DNA from: Methanothrix harundinacea 6Ac
GTDB taxonomy: Archaea; Halobacteriota; Methanosarcinia; Methanotrichales; Methanotrichaceae
Length of the DNA: 64,000 nt
Direction of reading: 5' to 3'
Assembly (NCBI RefSeq): GCF_000235565.1
Contig: NC_017527.1
Coordinates: 310,001-374,000 of the forward strand
Both the position numbers and the translations under genes were made by a program. The notes below the pieces were generated by a model. The model ran no database searches and was not told the DNA's origin. It saw only the letters and a program-made list of their open reading frames with translations. Below, piece after piece: positions 1-9,330 of the stretch (its first letter is position 1; each line of letters begins with the position of its first letter).

Positions 1-342
1 GTCATGATCGCCGTCGTCGAGCCGGGGCTCCGCTCCGTCGAGACCCTGGAGAGGATCAAGAGGCTCGCCAAGGACCTGGGGATCGAGAGGGTGATGGCCG
101 TCATCAACAAGGCCCCCGAGGAGCAGGCGAAGATAAGAGAGAAGCTGGCGGAGATGAACGTCCCCGTCCTGGGGATGATCCCCTTCGACAGAAGCCTGAT
201 GGACGCGGACCTCGCCGGAATGTCGCCCCTGGACGTCGGCGGACCCGGCATAGAGGCGATTAAGGAGATCAAGGGGAAGCTGGAGGAGCTCTTCGGCTCG
301 ATGGCCAAGGAGGCGGCGGAGAAGGGCGGGAGGGCCTTGTAG
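1..342 (+). CDS. cooC: CooC-like nickel-insertion/MinD-type ATPase, C-terminal part
   Basis: The frame is open to the first base, so the gene starts outside the window; only about 113 C-terminal residues are visible. Visible features are a 'VVEPGLRS' segment, 'ERVMAVINKAP' and 'VPVLGMIPFDRSL'. These match the late part of deviant Walker-A P-loop ATPases of the CooC/NifH/MinD group, which load nickel into carbon monoxide dehydrogenase. The N-terminal P-loop cannot be seen. In methanogens CooC supports the CODH/acetyl-CoA synthase complex used for acetate cleavage; that role here is inferred. A related MinD-like ATPase is the main alternative. Confidence 0.7.
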   Translation, partial: VMIAVVEPGLRSVETLERIKRLAKDLGIERVMAVINKAPEEQAKIREKLAEMNVPVLGMIPFDRSLMDADLAGMSPLDVGGPGIEAIKEIKGKLEELFGSMAKEAAEKGGRAL

Positions 343-487
343 GCCGCCTCGGAGCTTCTCATCTTTCCTCCACCTCCCTTTAAGTCGGCAATGCTGGGAG
401 AAGCATCGACCCCGGCAAAAGCCTCGGCATGACCAGATATCCCCTCGTTGAAATCTTTGATGATCGCCGTCCCAACTTTGTACTTCT

Positions 488-673
488 ATGAGCACCGCTA
501 TCCAGGTCGATGAGGGGGTTAAAAAGAGGCTCCGGCTCTTCGGTCGCGAGGGAGAGTCCTGCGTTGAGATCCTAAATCGGCGGATGGACTCCCTCGAGGA
601 GCTGGGCGTCGAGGCGATCGTCGAGGCTAGATGGTTGAAGCTCTGCGGGAGATGGGGGCGCAGATCCCGCTAG
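488..673 (+). CDS. small antitoxin-like protein, possibly degenerate
   Basis: A 61-residue ORF. Its first ~30 residues ('IQVDEGVKKRLRLFGREGES') resemble the N-terminus of short ribbon-helix-helix/DUF7557-type antitoxins found widely in archaea. After that the sequence becomes Arg/Trp-rich and unlike the family, so the frame may have slipped and the gene may be a relic. No clear Shine-Dalgarno precedes the ATG and no toxin-like partner follows before purM. The rest of 343-806 shows nothing else I can support. It could equally be a spurious ORF. Confidence 0.35.
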   Translation: MSTAIQVDEGVKKRLRLFGREGESCVEILNRRMDSLEELGVEAIVEARWLKLCGRWGRRSR

Positions 674-806
674 AAGATTGACGCAAGTGGAGGGGTGGTG
701 AAGATCGGCAAAGGGTTGAGTGGGAGGGATCTAGAAATCTGATCCCTCTTCCTATCTGGAATATCGGCCCCTCGCACCCAAATAACGCTTTCTATCTTTC
801 TCCGCT

Positions 807-1799
807 CTACTTCAGCTCCATATCTCCGAGCCGGAGCCCCTCGTCGACGATCTCGCCGACGACCTTGCCGTCGGTCATTTTGAGGACCGCGTCCACGTCG
901 TCCTCTGAGAGGACGAAGACCCAGCCCATCCCCATGTTGAAGGTCCGGTACATCTCGTCCTCGGCAACGCCCCCCTCCTCCTGGAGGAACCGGAATATCG
1001 GCTGGGGCTCGATGGGGTCATCGATCTCAAAGCCGAAGCCGCTGATCCGGTGGAGCTTCAATAGGCCGCTCCCCGTTATGTGGGCCATCCCGTGGACATC
1101 GGCCTTCTGGATGACCGCCAGAGCCTCCATGTAGATCCTCGTCGGCTCCAGGAGGAGCTCGCCGATCGTCTTCTCCGAGCCGGGCATCCTGTCGAAGTAG
1201 GTGTAGCTCGACTCCTCGACGATCTTCCGCGCCAGGGAGAAGCCGTTGCTGTGAAGGCCGCTGCTCGGAAGCCCCACTACGACGTCCTCCTTTTCTATCT
1301 TCTCGCCGGTGACGACGTCCTCTTTTTTGATCATCCCGATGGCGGTTCCCGCGAGGTCGAAGCCCCGGATGATCTCGGGCAGGGAGGCGGTCTCGCCCCC
1401 CACGATGCTGACGTTCGCGATCTTTGCCCCCCGCTCCAAACCGACGGCTATTTGGGCCGTCATCTCGGGATCGACTCTTTCCAGGGCCAGGTAGTCGACG
1501 AAGGCGAGGGGCTCGGCGCCGATGGCGAGGAGGTCGTTGACGTTCATCGCCATGCAGTCGATCCCGACGGTGTCCCATTTCCTCATGGCGCTTGCGATCA
1601 GGACCTTGCTTCCGACGCCATCGGTGGTCATGGCGATGGCGTACTCGCCCATGTCGATGAGGCCGGCGTAGTGGCCGATATCGGTGATGGGGGCGCCGAT
1701 CCCCTTCCTCCGGCCGGTCATCACCCTCTTCATGGCGGAGATCGCCCTCTCCTCCTCCCGGATGTCGACGCCCGAATCGGCGTAGGTGAGCCTTTTCAT
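807..1799 (-). CDS. purM: phosphoribosylformylglycinamidine cyclo-ligase (AIR synthetase)
   Basis: 330 residues, the usual PurM length. PurM closes the imidazole ring: it converts FGAM plus ATP to aminoimidazole ribotide, step five of purine synthesis in the cytosol. The N-terminal 'TYADSGVDI' and the later 'TTDGVGSKVLIA', 'NVNDLLAIGAEPLAFVDYLA' and 'SIVGGETASLPEI' segments are family hallmarks of the ATP-binding fold. 'GLPSSGLHSNGFSLARKIV' and 'HITGSGLLKLHRI' mark the C-terminal domain. The gene lies 11 bases downstream of the aspartate kinase gene and is probably co-transcribed with it; the link between the two pathways is not obvious. The ATG is preceded by 'GAGGTGAGG' on the coding strand, a good ribosome-binding site. 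Confidence 0.95.
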   Translation of the reverse strand: MKRLTYADSGVDIREEERAISAMKRVMTGRRKGIGAPITDIGHYAGLIDMGEYAIAMTTDGVGSKVLIASAMRKWDTVGIDCMAMNVNDLLAIGAEPLAFVDYLALERVDPEMTAQIAVGLERGAKIANVSIVGGETASLPEIIRGFDLAGTAIGMIKKEDVVTGEKIEKEDVVVGLPSSGLHSNGFSLARKIVEESSYTYFDRMPGSEKTIGELLLEPTRIYMEALAVIQKADVHGMAHITGSGLLKLHRISGFGFEIDDPIEPQPIFRFLQEEGGVAEDEMYRTFNMGMGWVFVLSEDDVDAVLKMTDGKVVGEIVDEGLRLGDMELK

Positions 1800-1810
1800 C
1801 TCCTCACCTC

Positions 1811-3211
1811 TTATCTCTTCGCCCCGCTCTCAAGGCCGAACTCCCGGTGGAGCTCCTGGACCGCCCTCTCCGCCTCGCCGATGCTGACGACGAAGGAGAT
1901 GTTGTGCTCGCTCGACCCCTGGCTGATCATCAGGACGTTGATCTTCGATCGGCCCATGGCGCCGAAGACCCTGCCGGCGACCCCCGGGGTCCCCACCATC
2001 CCGGCCCCGACGACGGCGATCACCGCCACGTCCTTGTTGTGGGAGACCTCCCGGACTATCGTCGTCGGAAACTCCGCCCTGAGGGCTATCTCCGCGGCCT
2101 CAACCTGGGGCTCGTCGACGACGACCGAGATGTTCGCCTCGCTCGACCCCTGGCTGATCATGACGATGTTCACCCCGGCGTTGGCGAGGGCCGAGAAGGC
2201 CCGGGCGGCTATCCCAGGGGTCCCGATCATCCCGGCCCCGGATATGGTGAGGAGGGCGACCTTCTTCGATAGGGTGACGGCCTTGATGACGTCCTCCCTG
2301 GCCATCCCCTCCTTGACGATCAGGGTCCCCGGGTCCTGGGGGTCGAAGGTGCACTTGACCCGGACGGGGATGCCGTTTCTGATCGCCGGCTCAATGGCCC
2401 GGGGGTGGAGGACCTTAGCCCCGAAGTAGGACATCTCCATCGCCTCTCTATACGATATTACGGGGATGTTCTTCGCCTCGGAGACGATCTTCGGGTCGGT
2501 GGTCAGAACGCCGGTGGTGTCCTTCCAGAACCAGATCTCGTCCGCCCCGATCGCCGCCCCGATCAGCGACGCCGAGAAGTCCGAGCCGCCCCGGCCCAAG
2601 GTGGTGATGTTACCCCTCTCGTCCTCGCCGATGAACCCCGTCACCACCGGGACGCCATCGATGGGGGTGAGCCTCGAGGAGAGGAGGTCGTAGCTCTTCT
2701 CCAGGGGCTTTGCATTCCCGTAATCGCTGTTGGTGATTACCCCCGCCTCCCCCCCGGAGTAGTACCTCGATTTGAGCCCCAGGTCCCGGAGGACCCCCGA
2801 GAGGATGGGGGCGGCGAGCCTCTCGCCGAAGCTCGAGATCCTGTCGATGGACCGGGGGGAGAGCTCCCCCAGGTAGCAGATCCCTATGTAGGCCTTCTCC
2901 AGCTCGCCCAGCCTCTGGGTGATGATCTCCTTCAGCTCCTTTGCGATATCGGGATCCAGGACCGCATCCATCAGGGCCTGGACGTGCCTCTTGCTCAGCC
3001 TGTCGACGAAGGTCGCAATATCCTCGACCTTTCCGCCTTCAGCTGAGGTTCTGGCGCACTGGAGGAGGTCGTCGGTGACACCCCCCAACGCCGAGGTGAC
3101 GACGACGATCTCGTTCTCTCCGCTCAGGCTCTTCACCAGCTCTCCGACGTTCCGCAGCTTCGCCCCGTCGGCCACCGAGGATCCGCCAAACTTCATTACC
3201 AAGCGTGCCAT
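1811..3211 (-). CDS. lysC: aspartate kinase
   Basis: About 466 residues. It phosphorylates L-aspartate with ATP, the first step toward lysine, threonine and methionine. The amino-acid kinase domain begins with 'MKFGGSSVADGAKL' and contains 'SFGERLAAPILSGVL' and 'TTLGRGGSDFSA'. The C-terminus has two ACT domains, each starting with a near-identical G-A-G-M-[IV]-G-T-P-G block and ending in 'MISQGSSE', so feedback control by a pathway amino acid is likely. The open frame extends to 3277. I prefer ATG 3211 because TATA-like sequences at 3262-3290 would place transcription start downstream of the longer start, and because family members begin near 'MARLVMKFGG'. purM follows directly. Confidence 0.93.
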   Translation of the reverse strand: MARLVMKFGGSSVADGAKLRNVGELVKSLSGENEIVVVTSALGGVTDDLLQCARTSAEGGKVEDIATFVDRLSKRHVQALMDAVLDPDIAKELKEIITQRLGELEKAYIGICYLGELSPRSIDRISSFGERLAAPILSGVLRDLGLKSRYYSGGEAGVITNSDYGNAKPLEKSYDLLSSRLTPIDGVPVVTGFIGEDERGNITTLGRGGSDFSASLIGAAIGADEIWFWKDTTGVLTTDPKIVSEAKNIPVISYREAMEMSYFGAKVLHPRAIEPAIRNGIPVRVKCTFDPQDPGTLIVKEGMAREDVIKAVTLSKKVALLTISGAGMIGTPGIAARAFSALANAGVNIVMISQGSSEANISVVVDEPQVEAAEIALRAEFPTTIVREVSHNKDVAVIAVVGAGMVGTPGVAGRVFGAMGRSKINVLMISQGSSEHNISFVVSIGEAERAVQELHREFGLESGAKR

Positions 3212-3261
3212 CTTGAAAACCCTGTGAAGGTCCCACCTCACCGATATAAGCTTTACTGGAC

Positions 3262-3291
3262 TTTTTATAATTGGCATTTTATAATCTAATT
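3262..3291 (-). promoter_or_regulatory. promoter of lysC-purM
   Basis: On the minus strand two TATA-like blocks occur, 'ATTATAAAATG' near 3281-3292 and 'AATTATAAAAAG' near 3262-3272. The nearer block is about 50 bases before ATG 3211, giving a predicted leader of roughly 25-30 bases. Transcription start is inferred from spacing only. Confidence 0.5.
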
Positions 3292-3410
3292 CCCGCCGCT
3301 CTTCCGCCCTCTATATCTTCTCCTCCCGACGCTGGATGGGGCCCCAAACGCCATCCCGTGGCGAAAAATCGATGGTAGCGGCCCTCTGACCCCCGTCGTC
3401 CATGGCCGAA

Positions 3411-3421
3411 GGCTTATATAG
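3411..3421 (+). promoter_or_regulatory. TATA box of fusA
   Basis: 'GGCTTATATAGG' is a strong archaeal TATA box with a purine-rich BRE-like 'CCGAAGG' just before it. The expected transcription start is near 3440, leaving a leader of about 45 bases to the ATG at 3487. The same intergenic region holds the divergent lysC promoter. Confidence 0.6.
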
Positions 3422-3486
3422 GTGTACGAAAATGGAACCGAGACTCCAAGATTCTGAGCTTTATCTCAAATTTCGCGAGGCTTGAT

Positions 3487-5682
3487 ATGGGCAAGAGGAA
3501 GAAGATAGCAGAACGCGTGACGTCGCTGATGGACAAGCCAGAGATGATCCGAAACATCGGCATAGTTGCGCATATCGATCACGGCAAGACCACCTTATCC
3601 GACAATCTGCTGGCAGGATCGGGCATGATATCGATGGAGCTCGCCGGCAAGCAGCTATTCATGGACTTCGACGAGCTGGAGCAGGCCCGGGGGATCACCA
3701 TCGATGCCGCCAACGTCTCGATGGTCCACGAGTACCAGGGCAAAGAGTACCTCATCAACATGATCGACACTCCAGGCCACGTCGACTTCGGCGGCGACGT
3801 CACCAGGGCGATGCGGGCCGTCGACGGAGCCGTCGTCGTCGTCGACGCCGTGGAGGGGGCGATGCCCCAGACGGAGACGGTCCTGAGGCAGGCCCTCAAA
3901 GAGAACGTCCACCCCGTCCTCTTCGTCAACAAGGTCGATCGGCTCCTCAACGAGCTGAAGGTGGACAAGCAGGAGATGCAGCTCCGCCTCGGAAAATTGA
4001 TCGACAACATAAACAAGCTCATTCGCGGGATGAACGAGGAGAAGTACAAGGCAGGCTGGAGGGTCGACGCCTCCGCGGGGAGCGTCGCCTTCGGGTCCGC
4101 CCTCTACAACTGGGCGATCAGCGTCCCCCAGATGAAGAGCACCGGGATCGGCTTCGGCGAGGTCTACGACTACTGCCAGGTTGGAGACATGAAGACCCTC
4201 GCCCAGAAGTGTCCTCTCTACCTGGCCGTCAACGACATGGTCATCCGCTTCCTCCCAAGCCCCCTCAAGGCCCAGAAGGAGCGGGTCGGGGTGATCTGGC
4301 ACGGGGACAAGACCAGCAAGCTATACAAGTCGATGGAGGGCTGCGATCCCCACGGCCCCATCGCCTTCATGGTAACCGACATCTCCGTCGACCCCCATGC
4401 TGGGGAGGTCGCCACCGGCAGGCTCTTCTCCGGGACCCTTGAGCGGGGGATGGAGCTCTTCATATCCGGCGTCGCCAAGTCGAACAGGGTCCAGCAGACG
4501 GGGATATTCATGGGCGCCGACCGGGTCGAGGTGGAGAAGATCCCCGCCGGGAACATAGCCGCGGTAACCGGCCTCCGGGACGCCTACGTCGGCTCCACCG
4601 TATCCTCGAACAAGGAGGCGACCCCCTTCGAGGACATAAAACACGTCAGCGAGCCGGTGGTCACCGTCGCCGTGGAGGCGAAGAACACCCGGGACCTCCC
4701 GAAGCTCGTCGAGGTTCTCCGGCAGGTCGCGAAGGAGGATCCGACCCTCAACATCACCATCAACGAGGAGACGGGCGAGCACCTAATGGCGGGGATGGGC
4801 GAGCTCCACCTGGAGATCGTCGCCTACAGAATCCAGAGGGACAAGGGCGTCGAGATCACCACCTCGCCGCCGATCGTAGTCTATCGGGAGTCGATAACCG
4901 GCAAGACCACCGGTCCCGTCGAGGGGAAGTCCCCCAACCACCACAACCGCTTCTACATCGAGATCGAGCCCCTGGAGCCCGAGGTGGTCGATGCGATCAA
5001 GGCCGGGGAGTTCTCCATGAAGATGGAGGAGCTGGAGCGGAGGAACATCCTGATCAGCAAGGGGATGGATAAGGAGGAGGCCCGGAACATCTCCGGCGTC
5101 TTCGAGACGAACGTCTTCATCAACATGACCAAGGGCGTCCAGTACCTCAAAGAGACTATGGAGCTGATGCTGGAGGGGTTCATGGAGGCGACGAAGAACG
5201 GCCCCATCTGCCGCGAGCCGGTCCAGGGCGTAAAGGCTAAGCTGATGGATATCAAGCTCCACGAGGACGCCATCCACCGAGGGCCCGCCCAGGTAATCCC
5301 CGCCGTAAGGCAGGCGGTCCAGGCCGGGATCCTGATGGCAAACCCCGCCATCCTGGAGCCCTTCCAGAACGTCTTTATACAGGTTCCACAGGAGCAGATG
5401 GGCGGCGCCATGTCGGAGATCCAGGGCCGAAGAGGCATGATCCTCAGCATGGAGACCGAGGGCGACATGATCATAATCAAGGCGAAGGCGCCGGTCTCGG
5501 AGCTCTTCGGGTTTGCGGGAGCGATCCGGGGGGCCACCGAGGGCAGATCCCTCTGGAGCACGGAGTTCGCCGGCTTCGAGCCGATACCCCCAGCGGCGAT
5601 GCTGGAGACCGTCCGTCAGATCCGGGGGCGCAAGGGTTTAAAGACCGAGATGCCTAAGCCCAGCGACTACCTGAAGGCCTGA
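3487..5682 (+). CDS. fusA: elongation factor 2 (aEF-2)
   Basis: 731 residues, full length for archaeal EF-2, the GTPase that translocates tRNAs and mRNA on the ribosome. G1 is '[15 protein letters not shown]', switch I contains '[12 protein letters not shown]', G3 is '[10 protein letters not shown]' and G4 is 'NKVDRLLNE'. Domain IV carries '[15 protein letters not shown]', whose histidine is the residue normally turned into diphthamide. The C-terminal '[14 protein letters not shown]' belongs to domain V. The ATG follows 'GAGGCTTGAT'. It heads the translation cluster with tuf and rpsJ, although tuf has its own TATA box. Confidence 0.98.
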   Translation: MGKRKKIAERVTSLMDKPEMIRNIGIVAHIDHGKTTLSDNLLAGSGMISMELAGKQLFMDFDELEQARGITIDAANVSMVHEYQGKEYLINMIDTPGHVDFGGDVTRAMRAVDGAVVVVDAVEGAMPQTETVLRQALKENVHPVLFVNKVDRLLNELKVDKQEMQLRLGKLIDNINKLIRGMNEEKYKAGWRVDASAGSVAFGSALYNWAISVPQMKSTGIGFGEVYDYCQVGDMKTLAQKCPLYLAVNDMVIRFLPSPLKAQKERVGVIWHGDKTSKLYKSMEGCDPHGPIAFMVTDISVDPHAGEVATGRLFSGTLERGMELFISGVAKSNRVQQTGIFMGADRVEVEKIPAGNIAAVTGLRDAYVGSTVSSNKEATPFEDIKHVSEPVVTVAVEAKNTRDLPKLVEVLRQVAKEDPTLNITINEETGEHLMAGMGELHLEIVAYRIQRDKGVEITTSPPIVVYRESITGKTTGPVEGKSPNHHNRFYIEIEPLEPEVVDAIKAGEFSMKMEELERRNILISKGMDKEEARNISGVFETNVFINMTKGVQYLKETMELMLEGFMEATKNGPICREPVQGVKAKLMDIKLHEDAIHRGPAQVIPAVRQAVQAGILMANPAILEPFQNVFIQVPQEQMGGAMSEIQGRRGMILSMETEGDMIIIKAKAPVSELFGFAGAIRGATEGRSLWSTEFAGFEPIPPAAMLETVRQIRGRKGLKTEMPKPSDYLKA

Positions 5683-5694
5683 GGCCTTCTCTGA

Positions 5695-5749
5695 AAAGAT
5701 TTAAACGGAAGAGACGTAAATACGGAGCTAAAAGTTAACCGGAGGAGAT
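5695..5749 (+). promoter_or_regulatory. TATA box and ribosome-binding site of tuf
   Basis: 'AAAAGATTTAAACGG' at 5695-5707 resembles an archaeal BRE plus TATA box. A near-perfect Shine-Dalgarno 'GGAGGAGAT' at 5741-5749 sits a few bases before ATG 5754. This suggests tuf can be made separately from fusA at a high rate. Confidence 0.5.
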
Positions 5750-5753
5750 AAAG

Positions 5754-7022
5754 ATGGCAGCACAGAAGCCACACATGAACCTGGCGTTCATCGGGCACGT
5801 CGACCACGGGAAGTCCACTCTCGTCGGGAGGCTGATGTTCGAGGCCGGCGCCGTTTCTCCACACATCGTCGAGCAGTACAAGAAAGAGGCCGAGGCCAAG
5901 GGTAAGGGGAGCTTCGAGTTCGCCTGGGTCATGGACAGCCTCAAGGAGGAGCGAGAGCGGGGCGTCACCATCGACATCGGCCACCAGAGGTTCGACACCG
6001 ACAAGTACTACTTCACCATCGTCGACTGTCCCGGCCACAGAGACTTCATCAAGAATATGATCACCGGCGCTAGCCAGGCCGACTCTGCGGTCCTGGTGAT
6101 CGCGGCCCCCGACGGGGTGATGGCCCAGACCAGGGAGCACGTCTTCCTCGCGAGGACCCTGGGGATCAACCAGCTGATCATCGCCATCAACAAGATGGAC
6201 GCCGCCAAGTACAGCGAGGCGAGGTTCAAAGAGGTGAAGGAGGAGGTCGGAAAGCTCCTGCAGATGGTCGGATATAAGGTCGCAGAGATCCCCTTCATCC
6301 CCGTATCCGCCTTCGTCGGCGACAACGTCATCGCTCGCGGCGACAACCTCACCTGGTACAGCGGCCCCACCCTTCTGGAGTCGCTGAACAACCTGAAGGA
6401 GCCCGAGAAGCCGACGAAACTGCCCCTCAGGCTTCCCGTCCAGGACGTCTACACCATCTCCGGCGTAGGCACCGTCCCCGTCGGCAGGGTCGAGACCGGT
6501 ATCATCAAGAAGGGCGACAAGATCATCTTCGAGCCCGCCAACGTCACCGGCGAGGTGAAGACGATCGAGATGCACCACGAAGAGGCCGAAGAGGCCCTCC
6601 CGGGCGACAACATCGGCTGGAACGTGAGGGGCATCGGGAAGAAGGACATCAAGAGGGGCGACGTCTGCGGACACGTCGACTCGCCGCCGACGGTGGCCAA
6701 GGAGTTCACCGCCCAGATCGTGGTCCTCCAGCACCCGAGCGCCATCTCCGCGGGATACACCCCCGTCTTCCACTGCCACACCGCCCAGATCGCCTGTACC
6801 CTCACCGAGATCAAGGCCAAGCTCGACCCCAGGACCGGGGCGGTGAAGGAGCAGAACCCCGCCTTCATCAAAGCCGGGGATGCCGCCATCGTCACCGTGA
6901 TGCCGACGAAGCCGATGGTGATCGAGAAGGTCAAGGAGATCCCGCAGCTGGGCAGGTTCGCCATCAGGGATATGGGCCAGACGATCGCAGCGGGGATGTG
7001 CATGAACATCACCCCCCGCTAA
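5754..7022 (+). CDS. tuf: elongation factor 1-alpha (aEF-1A)
   Basis: 422 residues. This GTPase delivers aminoacyl-tRNA to the ribosomal A site. G1 is '[15 protein letters not shown]', the switch region includes '[12 protein letters not shown]', G3 is '[13 protein letters not shown]' and G4 is '[12 protein letters not shown]'. Domains II and III follow with '[16 protein letters not shown]' and the end '[17 protein letters not shown]'. Length and motifs are those of archaeal EF-1A. The stop codon is part of an 8-bp stem that reaches the rpsJ start codon, and rpsJ begins 25 bases later. Confidence 0.98.
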   Translation: MAAQKPHMNLAFIGHVDHGKSTLVGRLMFEAGAVSPHIVEQYKKEAEAKGKGSFEFAWVMDSLKEERERGVTIDIGHQRFDTDKYYFTIVDCPGHRDFIKNMITGASQADSAVLVIAAPDGVMAQTREHVFLARTLGINQLIIAINKMDAAKYSEARFKEVKEEVGKLLQMVGYKVAEIPFIPVSAFVGDNVIARGDNLTWYSGPTLLESLNNLKEPEKPTKLPLRLPVQDVYTISGVGTVPVGRVETGIIKKGDKIIFEPANVTGEVKTIEMHHEEAEEALPGDNIGWNVRGIGKKDIKRGDVCGHVDSPPTVAKEFTAQIVVLQHPSAISAGYTPVFHCHTAQIACTLTEIKAKLDPRTGAVKEQNPAFIKAGDAAIVTVMPTKPMVIEKVKEIPQLGRFAIRDMGQTIAAGMCMNITPR

Positions 7023-7047
7023 CTCAAATTTTTCTGGTGTTTGAGTT
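7021..7047 (+). promoter_or_regulatory. hairpin between tuf stop and rpsJ start
   Basis: 'AACTCAAA' at 7021-7028 and 'TTTGAGTT' at 7040-7047 are perfect inverted complements with an 11-base loop. The left arm overlaps the tuf TAA and the right arm ends on the base before the rpsJ ATG. The loop holds 'GGTG', a possible Shine-Dalgarno. The structure could tune rpsJ translation relative to tuf; function is inferred. Confidence 0.4.
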
Positions 7048-7356
7048 ATGCAGAAGGCAAGAATTCGGCTATCTGGGACCGACCCCCGCTCCCTGGACGA
7101 GATCTGCAGCCAGGTGAGGGGGATCGCTCAGAGGACGGGCGTCCACATGGCGGGACCAATACCCCTGCCCACCAAGAGGATGGTAGTCCCCACGAGGAAG
7201 AGCCCCGACGGGGAGGGGACCGCCACCTGGGATCACTGGGAGATGCGGGTCCACAAGCGGATGATCGACCTGGACGCCGACGAGCGGGCGCTCCGCCAGC
7301 TGATGCGGATCCAGGTTCCCAAGAACGTCAACATCGAGATAGTGCTGGAATCCTAG
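7048..7356 (+). CDS. rpsJ: 30S ribosomal protein uS10
   Basis: 102 residues, the normal archaeal S10 size. It starts '[19 protein letters not shown]', has the loop '[20 protein letters not shown]' and ends '[13 protein letters not shown]', all typical. uS10 sits in the small-subunit head. Its position after the EF-1A gene is the conserved archaeal order. tRNA-Arg(CCG) starts two bases after the stop codon, so the two are almost certainly on one transcript that must be processed. Confidence 0.97.
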   Translation: MQKARIRLSGTDPRSLDEICSQVRGIAQRTGVHMAGPIPLPTKRMVVPTRKSPDGEGTATWDHWEMRVHKRMIDLDADERALRQLMRIQVPKNVNIEIVLES

Positions 7357-7358
7357 CT

Positions 7359-7432
7359 GGACTCGTAGTATAGTCTGGATAACACGGAGGCCTCCGGAGC
7401 CTCAGTCCCGGGTTCAAATCCCGGCGAGTCCG
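7359..7432 (+). tRNA. tRNA-Arg (anticodon CCG)
   Basis: The acceptor arms GGACTCG (7359-7365) and CGAGTCC (7425-7431) pair perfectly, followed by discriminator G. The anticodon stem GAGGC/GCCTC encloses the 7-base loop CTCCGGA, giving anticodon CCG for arginine codon CGG. The T arm is CCGGG-TTCAAAT-CCCGG. No intron is seen and CCA is not encoded. The D stem is weak (one mismatch as I pair it). The tRNA is two bases downstream of rpsJ and is followed by a T-rich terminator. Confidence 0.9.
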
Positions 7433-7437
7433 CTACG

Positions 7438-7461
7438 ACCTTTTTTGTTTTTCTCTTCTCC
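7438..7461 (+). terminator. T-rich terminator after tRNA-Arg
   Basis: A run rich in T ('CCTTTTTTGTTTTTCTCTTC') directly follows the tRNA. Oligo-T stretches of this kind are the usual archaeal termination signal. It would end the fusA/tuf-rpsJ-tRNA transcript. Confidence 0.55.
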
Positions 7462-7614
7462 CATATCCGATCCTCGCGTCTTCTCTTTCGGGCCGCCGTT
7501 GCAGCCATTGGGGGCCCCAGTCCCTTCAGGGCCCGTCTGCCCAGGGTCTAGGCCACCGGCAAAAGGTTCATAGCCTTCCAGGATTTCATCATCGTCGAGA
7601 GGCGTGGGATTGCG

Positions 7615-7896
7615 ATGATTACAGGAGAAGATGTGGATCACATAAGCTGGCTTGCCAGCATAAAGGTATCCGAGGTTGAGAGAGAGGGCTTCGTCGCCTC
7701 CTTCAACTCCGTCCTCGACTACTTCCATCAGCTCGATGAGCTCGACACCGAGGATGTGGAGCCGACCTACCGGGTCGTCGACCTCACCAACGTCTTCCGG
7801 GAGGACGTGGTGGGAGAGTCCCTCTCCTCGGAGGAGGCGCTCTCGAACGCTCCGCGGACGGAGAACGGCTACTTCAAGAGCCCCAGGATCGTGTGA
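7615..7896 (+). CDS. gatC: Asp-tRNA(Asn)/Glu-tRNA(Gln) amidotransferase subunit C
   Basis: 93 residues, typical for GatC. It wraps around GatA and stabilises the GatCAB amidotransferase, which turns mischarged Asp-tRNA(Asn) or Glu-tRNA(Gln) into the correct amide forms. The C-terminal 'RVVDLTNVFREDVV' and 'ALSNAPRTENGYFKSPRIV' are diagnostic. Its stop overlaps the GTG start of gatA in GTGA, so the two are translationally coupled. gatC-gatA-gatB in one row marks a bacterial-type GatCAB set, present in many Methanosarcinia alongside archaeal GatDE. Confidence 0.93.
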   Translation: MITGEDVDHISWLASIKVSEVEREGFVASFNSVLDYFHQLDELDTEDVEPTYRVVDLTNVFREDVVGESLSSEEALSNAPRTENGYFKSPRIV

Positions 7897-9329
7897 TCGC
7901 TATGCTGAGGATGCTGAAGGAGAGGCTTGAGGCAGGAGCTTCGGCCGAAGAGGAGGTATCGGCCCTCTTTTCGAAGATCAATAAGAGCAGGCTCAACGCC
8001 TACAACGTCTTATCCGAAGAGGCGGCCCTGGAGAGGGCCCGGGAGTATGATAGGAGCCCGTGGGGGGGGCTTCTGGCCGGGGTCCCCATAGCCATCAAAA
8101 GCTCCATCTCGACGAAGGGGATAGAGACGAACTGCTCCTCGCGGATCCTCACCGGCTACATCCCCCCCTACGACGCTACCGTCATTGAGAGGCTGAAGGA
8201 GGAGGGGGCGATCATCATCGGGAAGACGAACATGGACGAGTTCGCCATGGGCACCTCCACCGAGACGAGCTGCTTCGGCCCGACGAAGAACCCCTGGGAC
8301 GCCGACCGGGTCCCCGGGGGCTCCTCCGGCGGTTCCGCTGCGGCCGTGGCCGCGGGGGAGGCGCCGTGCGCCCTCGGCTCCGACACCGGCGGATCGATCC
8401 GGTGTCCCGCCTCCTTCTGCGGGATCGTCGGCCTCAAGCCCACCTACGGCCTCGTCTCTCGGTACGGCCTCGTATCTTACGCCAACAGCCTGGAGCAGAT
8501 CGGCCCCCTCACCCTGAGCGTCGAGGATGCGGCCCTGGTTTTGGACGTCATAGCCGGCCACGACCCCCGGGACTCGACCTCTGCGAGGTCGGAGGGCGGG
8601 TACTTCGCGAGGATCGAGGGAGGGGTCGATGGGCTGACTCTGGGGGTCCCCCAGGAGTACTTCGGCGAAGGCGTCGACCCATTGGTCGAGAAGGCGGTCT
8701 GGGACGCCATCTCCAAGCTGGAGGGGCTGGGGGCGTCGTGGAAGAAGGTCTCCCTCCCCCACACCAGGTACGCCCTGGCCGCCTATTACATCATCGCCAT
8801 GAGCGAGGCATCTTCAAACCTGGCCCGGTTCGACGGCCTCCGTTACGGCCTCCGGCTCGGGGCAGACCAGGACTGGCACACCACCTTCTCTGATATCAGA
8901 GCCGCAGGCTTCGGCCCCGAGGTGAAGAGGAGGATCCTCCTTGGGACCTACGCCCTCTCCGCCGGCTACTACGGCCGGTACTACCTCAAGGCCCTCAAGG
9001 TGAGGACCCTCATCAAGCAGGACTTCGAGAGGGCCCTCTCGGCCGGCGGCGCCGACCTTCTCGTGACGCCCACCATGCCCTTCCCCGCCTTCAGGATCGG
9101 AGAGAGGATCGAGGACCCGCTATCGCTATACATGGCCGACGTCTTCACCGTCCCCATCAACCTGGCCGGAGTTCCCGCCATCTCCGTCCCTTGCGGCTTC
9201 GCCGACGGCCTGCCCATTGGCCTTCAGATCATCGGCCGCCACTTCGACGAGGCCGCCGTCCTCCGGGCCGCCAAGGCCTACGAGGGCGCGACGCCTTATC
9301 ACGAGGCTGTGCCGAAGGAGGTGGTATAG
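7893..9329 (+). CDS. gatA: Asp-tRNA(Asn)/Glu-tRNA(Gln) amidotransferase subunit A
   Basis: 478 residues from GTG 7893; ATG 7902 is an alternative start only three codons later. GatA is the glutaminase that releases ammonia for transamidation. The amidase signature is complete: Lys69 in 'VPIAIKSSIST', cis-Ser144 in 'PGGSSGGSAAAVAAG' and nucleophile Ser168 in 'SDTGGSIRCPASFCG'. The C-terminal 'LAGVPAISVPCGF' and 'GLPIGLQIIGRHFDE' also fit the family. The gene overlaps gatC by four bases and is followed one base later by gatB. Confidence 0.96.
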   Translation: MIAMLRMLKERLEAGASAEEEVSALFSKINKSRLNAYNVLSEEAALERAREYDRSPWGGLLAGVPIAIKSSISTKGIETNCSSRILTGYIPPYDATVIERLKEEGAIIIGKTNMDEFAMGTSTETSCFGPTKNPWDADRVPGGSSGGSAAAVAAGEAPCALGSDTGGSIRCPASFCGIVGLKPTYGLVSRYGLVSYANSLEQIGPLTLSVEDAALVLDVIAGHDPRDSTSARSEGGYFARIEGGVDGLTLGVPQEYFGEGVDPLVEKAVWDAISKLEGLGASWKKVSLPHTRYALAAYYIIAMSEASSNLARFDGLRYGLRLGADQDWHTTFSDIRAAGFGPEVKRRILLGTYALSAGYYGRYYLKALKVRTLIKQDFERALSAGGADLLVTPTMPFPAFRIGERIEDPLSLYMADVFTVPINLAGVPAISVPCGFADGLPIGLQIIGRHFDEAAVLRAAKAYEGATPYHEAVPKEVV

Positions 9330-9330
9330 G

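Noticed and set aside
1080-2429. Long plus-strand ORF (449 codons) over purM and lysC
   Set aside because: It crosses two well-supported minus-strand genes; the frame stays open only because of GC bias, and the protein is a low-complexity shadow.
5667-6779. Minus-strand ORF of 370 codons over tuf
   Set aside because: Lies on the opposite strand of EF-1A; composition is Asp/Leu/Gly/Val-rich shadow with no motif.
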